Below are positions 8,091 to 16,544 of a DNA stretch of 28,024 bases, piece after piece. The stretch's first letter is position 1; each line of letters begins with the position of its first letter. The position numbers and the translations under genes were made by a program. The notes below the pieces were generated by a model. It worked only from the letters and a program-made list of their open reading frames with translations, was not told where the DNA came from and ran no database searches. This DNA is from Nitrospirota bacterium (lineage in GTDB: Bacteria > Nitrospirota > Thermodesulfovibrionia > Thermodesulfovibrionales > Magnetobacteriaceae), in the NCBI GenBank assembly GCA_015233265.1, contig JADFXZ010000002.1, positions 2,950 to 30,973 of the forward strand, in the 5' to 3' direction.

Positions 8091-9377
8091 ATGTCAGAAA
8101 TCGTAAAGGTGCACGCCAGACAGATAATGGACTCAAGGGGAAACCCCACCGTAGAGGTAGACGTAGTGCTTGAAAGCGGTTACATGGGCAGGGCTGCGGT
8201 TCCAAGCGGCGCTTCAACCGGAGAGAGAGAGGCGGTTGAACTCAGAGACGGCGATAAGAAGAAATACATGGGTAAGGGCGTTTTAAAGGCGGTTAAAAAC
8301 GTAAACACCGAGATAGCAAAGAAGGTACTTGGCGTTGAGGCCACACATCAGGCAGAGATAGACAAGATAATGATAGACCTCGACGGTACGCACAACAAAT
8401 CAAGGCTTGGCGCCAATGCCATATTGGGTGTATCTATGGCAGTAGCCAAGGCTGCCGCGGAAGAGGCTGATTTACCCCTTTATAAGTACATCGGCGGCGT
8501 AAACGCCAAAGAGCTTCCCGTGCCTATGCTTAATATCATCAACGGCGGCGCACACGCAGACAACAACGTAGACGTTCAGGAGTTTATGATAATGCCCGTA
8601 GGGGCTACGACATTTGCCGAGGCGCTTCGTATGTCGGCTGAGGTCTTTCACAATCTGAAGAAGATTCTGCACAAAAAGGGACTCTCCACCGCGGTTGGAG
8701 ATGAGGGAGGATTTGCCCCGAATCTCAATTCCAACGAAGACGCTATCAAAGAGATAATGGAGGCCATTGGGGAAGCTGGCTACAAGGCTGGAAAGGACAT
8801 GCTCATCGCCCTCGATGTGGCTTCAAGCGAACTATTTAAAGACGGCAAATATAACTTCGCAGGCGAGGGAAAGAAGTACACCCCTGCGGAACTCACAGAC
8901 TACTATGCATATCTTGCGGACAAGTATCCAATCATCTCAATCGAAGACGGCATGAGCGAAAACGACTGGGACGGCTGGAAGCTGCTCACAGATAAACTCA
9001 AGACAAAGGTACAGCTCGTAGGTGACGACCTCTTTGTAACCAACCCTGCAATCTTGAAAGAGGGAATTCAAAAGGGTGTAGCCAACTCGATACTTGTAAA
9101 GGTAAACCAGATTGGCTCGCTTACTGAGACACTTGACGCGGTTGAGATGGCAAAGAGGGCAATGTACACCGCAGTTATCTCGCATCGCTCAGGTGAGACC
9201 GAAGACACCACAATCGCCGACATAGCCGTTGCCTTAAACGCTGGTCAGATAAAGACTGGCTCGACCTCCAGAAGCGACCGTATCGCAAAATACAACCGCC
9301 TCCTGAGAATCGAAGAAGAGCTTGGCAGCAGCGCGATTTACAAAGGTATGGGCACATACTATAATCTCAGCAAATAG
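8091..9377 (+). CDS. eno: Enolase (phosphopyruvate hydratase)
   Basis: Enolase interconverts 2-phosphoglycerate and phosphoenolpyruvate in glycolysis and gluconeogenesis, using Mg2+. The 428 residues are the usual length. Visible motifs are ARQIMDSRGNPTVEVDV, the mobile loop PSGASTGEREAVELRDGD, NGGAHADNNVDVQEFM, GDEGGFAPNL, SIEDGMSENDWDGW, GDDLFVTNP, the signature VKVNQIGSLTET, and SHRSGETEDTTIADIAV with KTGSTSRSDR. A strong ribosome binding site fixes the start. It is followed by a large GC hairpin and then ftsB, a neighbour pair (eno-ftsB) known in many proteobacteria. Confidence 0.98.
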   Translation: MSEIVKVHARQIMDSRGNPTVEVDVVLESGYMGRAAVPSGASTGEREAVELRDGDKKKYMGKGVLKAVKNVNTEIAKKVLGVEATHQAEIDKIMIDLDGTHNKSRLGANAILGVSMAVAKAAAEEADLPLYKYIGGVNAKELPVPMLNIINGGAHADNNVDVQEFMIMPVGATTFAEALRMSAEVFHNLKKILHKKGLSTAVGDEGGFAPNLNSNEDAIKEIMEAIGEAGYKAGKDMLIALDVASSELFKDGKYNFAGEGKKYTPAELTDYYAYLADKYPIISIEDGMSENDWDGWKLLTDKLKTKVQLVGDDLFVTNPAILKEGIQKGVANSILVKVNQIGSLTETLDAVEMAKRAMYTAVISHRSGETEDTTIADIAVALNAGQIKTGSTSRSDRIAKYNRLLRIEEELGSSAIYKGMGTYYNLSK

Positions 9378-9389
9378 GGGACTATGCAA

Positions 9390-9444
9390 TTAAGGCGCGG
9401 CCCCCGGGGGGCAGGGGAGTATCTCTCCCCGGGCCGCGCATTAA
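9390..9444 (+). terminator. Long GC-rich hairpin after eno (terminator or mRNA 3' end)
   Basis: GCGCGGCCC (9395-9403) pairs with GGGCCGCGC (9431-9439). Outer TTAA arms and inner GGGG/CCCC runs (9406-9409, 9427-9430) extend the stem, interrupted by one mismatch and two unpaired C. No T tract follows on the plus strand. It may therefore act as an RNA stability element or partial terminator between highly expressed eno and weakly expressed ftsB. Confidence 0.6.
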
Positions 9445-9454
9445 ACAAGCGCCA

Positions 9455-9832
9455 ATGGAAAAAGAAGAAGATCAAGACGAGCCCCAGAAGACCGGAAAGA
9501 CCGCAAGGAAGGGGGCAAAAAAGAGTCTGCGCGGGCAGATAGTGGCCGAGCGCAAGCGCCGTGTGCGCATCACACTCATTATGTTTGCTATCGTGCTGAC
9601 AATAATTGGCTTAAATCTGATTTTCGATGAGGCCGGATTCATCAGATATGTAAATTTAAAAAAAGAAGAAAAGCTGCATGAGCAAAACATAGTAAAAATT
9701 GAAAAAGAAATCGCCGCGCTCAAAGAAGAGATCGTAGAGATAAAGACCGACCCATTTCAAATAGAAAAGCAGGCAAGAGAAGGGCTTGGCCTTGCCAAGC
9801 CGGATGAATACGTCTTCATGTACGGTAAGTAG
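9455..9832 (+). CDS. ftsB: FtsB/DivIC-type septum formation initiator
   Basis: This is a small bitopic cell-division protein. In the family, it bridges FtsL and FtsQ at the septum. The 125 residues comprise a basic cytoplasmic N terminus (about 1-38), one membrane segment (about 39-57, ITLIMFAIVLTIIGLNLIF), a periplasmic coiled coil (about 68-97, rich in K/E heptads), and the family tail IEKQAREGLGLAKPDEYVF. The cytoplasmic extension is longer than in Escherichia coli. No clear ribosome binding site precedes the ATG, which sits ten bases behind the eno hairpin, suggesting low expression. The position after eno supports the assignment. Confidence 0.88.
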   Translation: MEKEEDQDEPQKTGKTARKGAKKSLRGQIVAERKRRVRITLIMFAIVLTIIGLNLIFDEAGFIRYVNLKKEEKLHEQNIVKIEKEIAALKEEIVEIKTDPFQIEKQAREGLGLAKPDEYVFMYGK

Positions 9833-9876
9833 CGGCTGAACTGCCCCGATATGAACCGGCAAACTCACCAGCAGTT

Positions 9877-10473
9877 ATGAGGCTTATAGCCGCAATTACG
9901 GGCGCAAGCGGCGTCGTTTTAGGTATCAGGCTTGTAGCCGAACTGTTAAAGACCTCGGAGGTACATCTGATAATATCTCATGCGGCATTCTCCGTTATAG
10001 CCCACGAAACTGGTCTGACATGGGGGGATACTCCTGCAGAGAGTCTCTGCGATTATTTCAAAAGCGACCGTCTGCATTACCATGACGAAGGCAATCTGCA
10101 CAGCCCCATATCAAGCGGCTCGTTCAGAGTCGATGCCATGGCGGTAGTTCCGTGTTCGATGAAGACACTATCTGCAGTTGCAAACGGCTATGCGTCAAAC
10201 TTAACGGCCAGAGCGGCAGACGTTACGATAAAAGAAGGAAGAAAACTAATCATCTGTCCGCGTGAGATGCCCTTTAGCGCTATTCATCTAGAGAATATGC
10301 TTAAACTTGCCCGTGCCGGTGTGATTGTCGCTCCACCGACTCCGGCATTCTATTGCCTGCCGGAGACACTCGATGACGCCGTCGATTTCATCGTCGGAAA
10401 ACTGCTCGACCAGCTCAATATCAAACACAACCTTTTCAGGCGCTGGGGCGGCCACATAGAGGATGCCCAATGA
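9877..10473 (+). CDS. ubiX: UbiX-type flavin prenyltransferase
   Basis: The family transfers a dimethylallyl group to FMN, making the prenylated FMN cofactor used by UbiD decarboxylases. The 198 residues are full length. Visible are the N-terminal flavin loop ITGASGVVLGIRL, SPISSGSFRVDAMAVVPCSMKTL, the ANGYASNLTARAADVTIKE stretch, CPREMPFSAIHLENML and the tail loop PPTPAFYCLPETLDD. The start ATG lacks a clear ribosome binding site. The stop overlaps the next gene's start (ATGA), placing ubiX and the diguanylate cyclase in one transcript. No ubiD is in the window. Confidence 0.93.
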   Translation: MRLIAAITGASGVVLGIRLVAELLKTSEVHLIISHAAFSVIAHETGLTWGDTPAESLCDYFKSDRLHYHDEGNLHSPISSGSFRVDAMAVVPCSMKTLSAVANGYASNLTARAADVTIKEGRKLIICPREMPFSAIHLENMLKLARAGVIVAPPTPAFYCLPETLDDAVDFIVGKLLDQLNIKHNLFRRWGGHIEDAQ

Positions 10474-12332
10474 AAGAAATCAGGTCTATAAAGACAAAAT
10501 TATTAATAAGGATAATCCTGTCCTTTATCTTTTTATCTGTAGTCATACAGTCCATAGTGTTTGTCAGCTTTAGGAACTTCAGCATGAATGCCTCAAAGGA
10601 AAGGGCGCTATCGGCGGCTGAGATAATCAGGGATACCATAACGTCGTTTATGCTCCTGGGTGTATATGACAAGAGGGATGTTTTTCTGGATAGGATAAAA
10701 CACGCCAACGGCCTAAAGGAGATAAAAATTCTCAGGGGTAAAGCCGTAATGCAGCAATTTGGGCAAAGCAGCCGCCATGAGGCCCCACCCACACTTCTTG
10801 AAGATGAAGTCCTCAAAACAGGCAATATCAAATCCGCGGTAACCGAAAGTGCCTTCAATGTCGAGTATGACATAGTAATCCCATACAAGGCCGTTGCCGA
10901 TGAGCGGGTAAAATGTCTCCAGTGCCATCAGGCGGCAGAAGGAGAGGTGCTTGGTGCTGTAAGCCTGAAAGTAGACATCACAGCCCAGCGGCGCACTGGT
11001 GCATCCATGCTATCCTACATGGTAGCGGTGTCGTTATTGTTTTCAGTTGGTACGCTCTACATAATCTATATATTTTTCAAGCCATACACAGAGCTTTTTC
11101 AAAGGCTGCGCCAAGGGTTTGACCACGCCTCCCAAGGGGATTTCTACAATAAGATAGATATTATCCCCGCAGATGAGGCCGGAGATGTGGCCAGGGGGTT
11201 TAATACCATGACAGAAAACCTTTCAAAGACCCTCTCTTCCATCGATAACAAGGTATCATTATTGATAGGCTATCAGATAACCAAGACCGCCAATGCCCTC
11301 AAAGATACGACTAAGACCGTCGATATGCTTGTTAAGATCTATAATTTTAAGAGAACCATAGAAAAAGACGCCGCAAAGAACGATATATTTTTGAGAATCA
11401 AACAGATGATGACTGAGATGGCAATTGAGCAGTTTACTGTCTATGAAGTGGATTTAGACAAAAAGACCATGACCAATGTAGTCTCGTCAGATAGCGCTGA
11501 GGACGGATTAAGCGAGGCAATCGCCTGGTGCGACGAGTCGATTTTAACCAACTCTGACCAATGCAGGGTTGTGCGAACGGGCAGTATCGTCGATTGCCGG
11601 GAATTTCCTCAGATATGCCAGTGTTTTAAAGGCGGTGACGCAAATCAACGAGGCAGATATGGCTACTTCTGCATCCCTATTTACATAGGCGGGCGCGTGG
11701 GCGACGTAGTGCAGATAGTGTATAACGAAGTAAACGATGAGCATATCTGGAGCGTTATTCCATATATTAAGGCATACCTTCAGGAGTGCGAACCGGTGCT
11801 TGTAGGAAAGACCTACATGGAACTTCTGAGGAGACGCTCCCTTGTTGACCAGCTGACAGGATTATATAACCGCCGCTTTCTCGAAGAGATAAGCAACACC
11901 CTTTGCTCTTCGGCGTTAAGGAAAAAAACACTCATCGGGATTTTACTGATAGACATAGACCACTTCAAACAGGTAAATGATACCTATGGTCATGATATTG
12001 GCGATAAGGTACTGCAAAAAGCTGCAGCGGTAATTAAGTCCTCGGTCAGAGAGGCCGACATTGTTATACGCTATGGCGGAGAGGAGATAATCGTGCTTCT
12101 TGTGGATGTAATGGAGGGGAAATCCAGCGATGTTGCACAGAAGATACGCCAAAATATGGAGAAGGAATCCATAGAGATTCCAGGCGGCGCCATAAATAAG
12201 ACCATCAGCATAGGCGTAAGTGAGTTTCCAAAGAGCGCCGACAAGTTCTGGGCGTGCGTCAAATTATCTGACACTGCCTTGTATAAGGCGAAAAACGAAG
12301 GAAGAAACAGGGTAGTTCATCACTCGCCATAA
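10470..12332 (+). CDS. Membrane diguanylate cyclase with periplasmic c-type heme motif
   Basis: The protein likely makes cyclic di-GMP in response to a periplasmic signal. Its 620 residues show: a membrane segment at about 12-34; a periplasmic sensor domain to about 180; a second membrane segment at about 184-204; a HAMP-like region at about 205-260 (DEAGDVARGFNTM); a GAF-like region at about 300-450 with several cysteines; and a C-terminal GGDEF domain from about 455. The active loop is GGEEI at 536-540, an allowed variant. The inhibitory RxxD site is present (READ, 527-530). The sensor contains CLQCH at 149-153, a classical CXXCH c-heme attachment site followed by GEVLGAVSL, the pattern seen in heme-containing sensors of chemotaxis and signalling proteins. 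I infer redox, NO or O2 sensing. It overlaps ubiX by four bases. Confidence 0.9.
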   Translation: MKEIRSIKTKLLIRIILSFIFLSVVIQSIVFVSFRNFSMNASKERALSAAEIIRDTITSFMLLGVYDKRDVFLDRIKHANGLKEIKILRGKAVMQQFGQSSRHEAPPTLLEDEVLKTGNIKSAVTESAFNVEYDIVIPYKAVADERVKCLQCHQAAEGEVLGAVSLKVDITAQRRTGASMLSYMVAVSLLFSVGTLYIIYIFFKPYTELFQRLRQGFDHASQGDFYNKIDIIPADEAGDVARGFNTMTENLSKTLSSIDNKVSLLIGYQITKTANALKDTTKTVDMLVKIYNFKRTIEKDAAKNDIFLRIKQMMTEMAIEQFTVYEVDLDKKTMTNVVSSDSAEDGLSEAIAWCDESILTNSDQCRVVRTGSIVDCREFPQICQCFKGGDANQRGRYGYFCIPIYIGGRVGDVVQIVYNEVNDEHIWSVIPYIKAYLQECEPVLVGKTYMELLRRRSLVDQLTGLYNRRFLEEISNTLCSSALRKKTLIGILLIDIDHFKQVNDTYGHDIGDKVLQKAAAVIKSSVREADIVIRYGGEEIIVLLVDVMEGKSSDVAQKIRQNMEKESIEIPGGAINKTISIGVSEFPKSADKFWACVKLSDTALYKAKNEGRNRVVHHSP

Positions 12333-12339
12333 AAAGAAT

Positions 12340-14469
12340 GTGAAAAAGAAGCTCAAATCTGACAGTGTGCATGGCCGTTCATCAAAAGCCATAACCGCGG
12401 CAGTTCTTACTATTGTATTGGGAATCCTCTGTGTCCTTCTTTTTTTGCATGATGAGGAGATAGTTATACTATCGTGGAAACACCAGAGGCTTAACTCCTT
12501 TACGCACAAGAATGTCAACGCGTGGTATGCGCCAATAGAGGGTGACTGGCTGAGCAGTCCATCGCGGACGATACTCCTTGAAGACGGCAGACCGTTGAGC
12601 CTTCCAAATGCCTCTCAACAGATAATCATAGCCATTGGAAAGGGTAGATTCAATGTGCTTGGCGATAGGGTGCTCTTTGCCTCATCAGACAACACAGACC
12701 CATCCACTAACGCTAGACTTTACGAATTAGTGAGCCGCAGTCCGCTGCCACACGGCCTCAAGCAGGTGATATATCTGCTGAGCGCATTTTCATTAGTATT
12801 TTTATTGAGCACGCTTAGTAAGACCAACGATATAAAAGGCATGGTATTGGGGGTTGTCCGCAGACGCCGGAGGTTTGTCGATATGGCGATTGCCGTTGTG
12901 TCCATATCTCTAGTAGTAGTGCCTTTTTTAATAACGAGGCTGCCGTTTTTCTTATACTATCCGGTTGTAACTATGAAATCGGATTTCAGCGGTTACTATG
13001 AGATTGTAAGACAGTTAGACATGGGAATGCTTCCCATGTTTTCGCTGAGGACGCCGGGCTATCCGTTTTTTATGAAGGCCGTACTTATGTTTTCAAACAA
13101 GCTTATTTCTGTTGTGGTGGTGCAAAATCTCCTGTCTTTATTGAGTGCCCTGATATTTGTGTTTGCAATATTCAAGACATACCGCGGCCTGAGCGTGTTT
13201 GTGGCTGCTTTAATGGGGGCGTTTATATCGAGCCATTTTCATGTTGACGCAGACATTGCGCTCCTGTCTGAGAGCCTGTATACGAATTGCGCTATTTTGT
13301 CGTTTGCATTTCTCATTGTCGCGGTTAACATGAGAAAGGCTGTCTGGTTCGTGTTATCTTCGTTTTTTATGGGATATGCCATATACACGCGCCCGGCGGG
13401 GATGTTTTTTGCCGCAATATATTGTATTACTATCTTTTATTTGTTCAGAAATAAATACCCGAGGAAGGCCATCGCCGCTTACGCACTGCCATTTGCCTTT
13501 CTTATCGCACTTGTCACATCATATAATTATTTTACATTGAAGACTTTATCTATCGGCAACTATGGTGAGATGACGGCTATTCTCGGTAACATGACACTGC
13601 TTGAACAGGACGCACAATACTCGAAGGAGTTGAACTTGGCAATAAGAAAAGCTCAGGCACTGCTGCTGCCAAAAGACAAAGAGGCGATTGCCGTATCGTG
13701 GGACCCGTACAGGGTCAATGAGGCGGTCTTTAACGCCGCAGGTGCTGGCAGCGACAACGGTGTCCTCGATATGATAAAAGAGGCCGCAGGCAATCCCCCG
13801 CTTGGGCAGCTTCGCGCCGTGTACCGGCAGCTCCTTTTCGACGCGATAAAAAAGCACCCCCTTATTTATATGAAAAAAACCATTCTTGCCATTGCCGTAT
13901 ATTTTCTGAATATCAACACAGATACAGATATTTACATGCAGCTTAACGAGTCTTACAATAAAACAATCGACAGCCGCCTAACAGCCATCGATACAAATGA
14001 ATCAGGCATGCTCTACCATGAGTATTACAACCCTCCGCAGTTGAATACCTTCACCGTATTGCGGAAATCCTATGTAGTACAAAAAAACGGCATGATGGTG
14101 CAGGAGCAAGGACATGCGGCTGAGTTTGTCCCCGTGTTTTTACAGCAGCTGCACTACCATGTATATACAAAACTCCAGAGGGGCTTATTTAGAAACGGGC
14201 TTTGGCCAGCAATGTTCCTGATTGTCTTTGCCGTTAGTGCAATGCATTTACTGCAAAATCGTTTTATCGATAAAGAGGCTTTTATATTATTCATAATGGG
14301 AGCGGCCGTCATTGGTCACGCCCTTATTGTGGCGATGGCCGCGTACAACGAACCCCGCTTTAGTTACACGCTTGAGTTTATTTATTACCAATCGCTGGCC
14401 CTTGCGCCATTGCTTATAAGAGATAAGCTGGAATTACTGTCGTTGAAGCCGTCTGAAGTGATACCCTGA
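12340..14469 (+). CDS. GT-C-like polytopic membrane glycosyltransferase, paralogue A
   Basis: This 709-residue integral membrane protein has the layout of GT-C lipid-linked sugar transferases (GT39/ArnT-like). It has one N-terminal membrane segment (about 17-37), an extra-cytoplasmic domain (about 38-132), then many membrane segments. A candidate catalytic Asp lies in the first large loop of the GT-C part (KSDFSGYY, D215), with RTPGYP at 237-242, LLSESLY and TRPAGMFF further on. The N-terminal domain carries SPSRTILLEDGRPL and SSDNTDP (115-121), shared with both downstream paralogues. The GTG start comes eight bases after the diguanylate cyclase stop, and the stop overlaps the next ATG by one base. 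This is the most divergent of the three copies. The sugar and acceptor cannot be told from sequence. Cell-surface polysaccharide or protein glycosylation is the family expectation. Confidence 0.75.
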   Translation: MKKKLKSDSVHGRSSKAITAAVLTIVLGILCVLLFLHDEEIVILSWKHQRLNSFTHKNVNAWYAPIEGDWLSSPSRTILLEDGRPLSLPNASQQIIIAIGKGRFNVLGDRVLFASSDNTDPSTNARLYELVSRSPLPHGLKQVIYLLSAFSLVFLLSTLSKTNDIKGMVLGVVRRRRRFVDMAIAVVSISLVVVPFLITRLPFFLYYPVVTMKSDFSGYYEIVRQLDMGMLPMFSLRTPGYPFFMKAVLMFSNKLISVVVVQNLLSLLSALIFVFAIFKTYRGLSVFVAALMGAFISSHFHVDADIALLSESLYTNCAILSFAFLIVAVNMRKAVWFVLSSFFMGYAIYTRPAGMFFAAIYCITIFYLFRNKYPRKAIAAYALPFAFLIALVTSYNYFTLKTLSIGNYGEMTAILGNMTLLEQDAQYSKELNLAIRKAQALLLPKDKEAIAVSWDPYRVNEAVFNAAGAGSDNGVLDMIKEAAGNPPLGQLRAVYRQLLFDAIKKHPLIYMKKTILAIAVYFLNINTDTDIYMQLNESYNKTIDSRLTAIDTNESGMLYHEYYNPPQLNTFTVLRKSYVVQKNGMMVQEQGHAAEFVPVFLQQLHYHVYTKLQRGLFRNGLWPAMFLIVFAVSAMHLLQNRFIDKEAFILFIMGAAVIGHALIVAMAAYNEPRFSYTLEFIYYQSLALAPLLIRDKLELLSLKPSEVIP

Positions 14470-16544
14470 TGGGCAGCAAGGCATCGCCAACCTCCGGCAA
14501 GTTCATTGCAACTGTGGCACTTTCGGCGCTAAGCGCAGTGTTTTGGCTCCTGTCTCTATTATTTCTTCTACATGAACAGGAAATCTTCATAATCAAATGG
14601 GATAAGATCCCCATTGAGCACTTCAGGCACGAAGCCGGCCACGCATGGTTTGCCAAGCTGCCCAACAACTCATTTACACCTCCATCGCGGGCAATGCTGA
14701 TGGAAGACGGTCGCCCGCTTCGCCGCGCAAACGCAGGGCTTGACGCCGTAGCATATGTTGGCGGCGGCAGGTACAATGTCTCTCACGACGAGCTCCTGTT
14801 TTCCTCCTCCGACAACTCTGACCCTGAACGAAATGGCAGAAAGTATGAGTTACTTTGTGCAACAGCCAGTTATCACGGCGTACTTGCCATTGTCTTTTTT
14901 CTTGCCGTGTTATCGAGCGCGTCGTTGACTATCTTGCTCACGATGAGAGACGCAGGGGATTTATTACGCCCTGTAGACTTCTTTAAATCTTTTGTTACCA
15001 GACATAAAAAGGCGCTATCAAGGACAATTGCAGTTGTTTCTATTTTGATAGTTGTTGTGCCATATTTGATTACACGGCTGCCGTATTTTCTCTATTATCC
15101 TGTGGTGCTGATAAGGCCGGACTCTTATGGGTATTTTGACGCCGCAATGCAGATAACATCGGGCACATGGCCTGATTTATTTTTAAGGACGCCCGGCTAT
15201 CCGATGTTTATAGCAGCTGTGTTTTTATTCTCGAAACAAATCCTATCTGTCATAGTTGCACAAAACCTGTTATCTCTCATAGCGGCGTTAGTATTTATCT
15301 ATGGGATTTTTATCTCATACAGGTATATGGCCCCGCTTGCCGCCATTGGGATGTCCGCCTTTATCACGAGCCACGTGCAGATGGCCTCAGATTGTTCGTT
15401 GCTTTCTGAAAGTCTGTATGTCAGTGTTATTGTCAGTGCGTTTGCATGTTTGGTGATTGCGCTAAAGCGCCGTAGTTCAGCGTTATTTGCGTGCGTCGGG
15501 GCGGCGTTTGCTTTTACTGTTTATGTCAGGCCTGCTGGCTTGTTCGTCGTGGTGGTTTTTGTTTTAGTTGTCCTGTATATGTGGATAAACAGGTATGGCA
15601 AAAAGCGTCTGACGGTCTTTGCCGCACCATTTCTTTCCATGCTGCTTATCCTATGCAGCTATAATTATATTACGCAAGCTTCATTTTCTCTCGATAACTA
15701 TGGAATAGCCCCATTGGTGTCAAACGCGGTATTTTTAGAAAAAGATGACAAATACCCTAAGAGCCTTAACGCGGCAATCGAAAATATTCGCCGCGTGGTA
15801 TTGCCAGAGGAATGGGTCTTACTCAACTCTACTTGGGACCTGAAAAAATACAACGAGATAAAAACTAATATTTACAACCGCGGCGGCGGCGATAGCGGCG
15901 TCACTGGTCAGATTTTTGCGGCACTTGGAAATCCAGAAACAAAGGAAAAGAAAAAACTCATTAAGACACTGGTATTTGATGCCATAAAGAAGCATCCCCT
16001 TGCGTTTATGAAAAAGGTTTCCATGTCCTTATTGATATATTTTGGCAATTCCAGCGGCGACTCCGATATTTACAACAGTATAAACGGCAGCTATTCCTCG
16101 CTATATATTACCACAGAGGAAGAAGGCCATACCTCAACAAATACACTGATTCGATATATAAATCCACAACGATTACCATATTTCACTGTGGAAACACTCC
16201 AACAGGGCAACCGTACTGCGCGTGCCGGTGAATACGTGCAGACGAGACTTCAGTGGTTTCATTATTTTATTTACACAAAGCTCCAACGAGCTGTGTTTCG
16301 AAATTTATTCTGGCCGTCGGCCTTTGTTATCGCATTTGTTATAAGCGCCGTATGTCTGGTTCGTTGCAGATGGACAAATACTGGAGCATTCATACTGCTG
16401 ACACTGGGAAGCGCCGTTTTGGTACACGCCATTGGGATTGCAGCCTCAGCCCCCCCGGACTCAAGGTATAGTTATACGCTGGAGTTTGTATATTATCTGC
16501 TGCCACTGATGCTTCCTATTTGCTGGAATAATTCAGATGGATAA
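14469..16544 (+). CDS. GT-C-like polytopic membrane glycosyltransferase, paralogue B
   Basis: This 691-residue paralogue has the same architecture: a membrane anchor at about 13-34, an extra-cytoplasmic domain with PPSRAMLMEDGRPL and SSDNSDPERNGRKYEL (113-128), and a polytopic GT-C-like body. The candidate catalytic loop is RPDSYGYF (D218), with RTPGYP at 240-245, LLSESLY and VRPAG. Compared with copy A, the loop is changed from SDFSGYY to PDSYGYF. It is very similar to copy C even at the DNA level. Start and stop both overlap neighbours (TGATG with A; eight bases with C), so the three are translationally coupled. The substrate is unknown. Confidence 0.75.
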   Translation: MGSKASPTSGKFIATVALSALSAVFWLLSLLFLLHEQEIFIIKWDKIPIEHFRHEAGHAWFAKLPNNSFTPPSRAMLMEDGRPLRRANAGLDAVAYVGGGRYNVSHDELLFSSSDNSDPERNGRKYELLCATASYHGVLAIVFFLAVLSSASLTILLTMRDAGDLLRPVDFFKSFVTRHKKALSRTIAVVSILIVVVPYLITRLPYFLYYPVVLIRPDSYGYFDAAMQITSGTWPDLFLRTPGYPMFIAAVFLFSKQILSVIVAQNLLSLIAALVFIYGIFISYRYMAPLAAIGMSAFITSHVQMASDCSLLSESLYVSVIVSAFACLVIALKRRSSALFACVGAAFAFTVYVRPAGLFVVVVFVLVVLYMWINRYGKKRLTVFAAPFLSMLLILCSYNYITQASFSLDNYGIAPLVSNAVFLEKDDKYPKSLNAAIENIRRVVLPEEWVLLNSTWDLKKYNEIKTNIYNRGGGDSGVTGQIFAALGNPETKEKKKLIKTLVFDAIKKHPLAFMKKVSMSLLIYFGNSSGDSDIYNSINGSYSSLYITTEEEGHTSTNTLIRYINPQRLPYFTVETLQQGNRTARAGEYVQTRLQWFHYFIYTKLQRAVFRNLFWPSAFVIAFVISAVCLVRCRWTNTGAFILLTLGSAVLVHAIGIAASAPPDSRYSYTLEFVYYLLPLMLPICWNNSDG

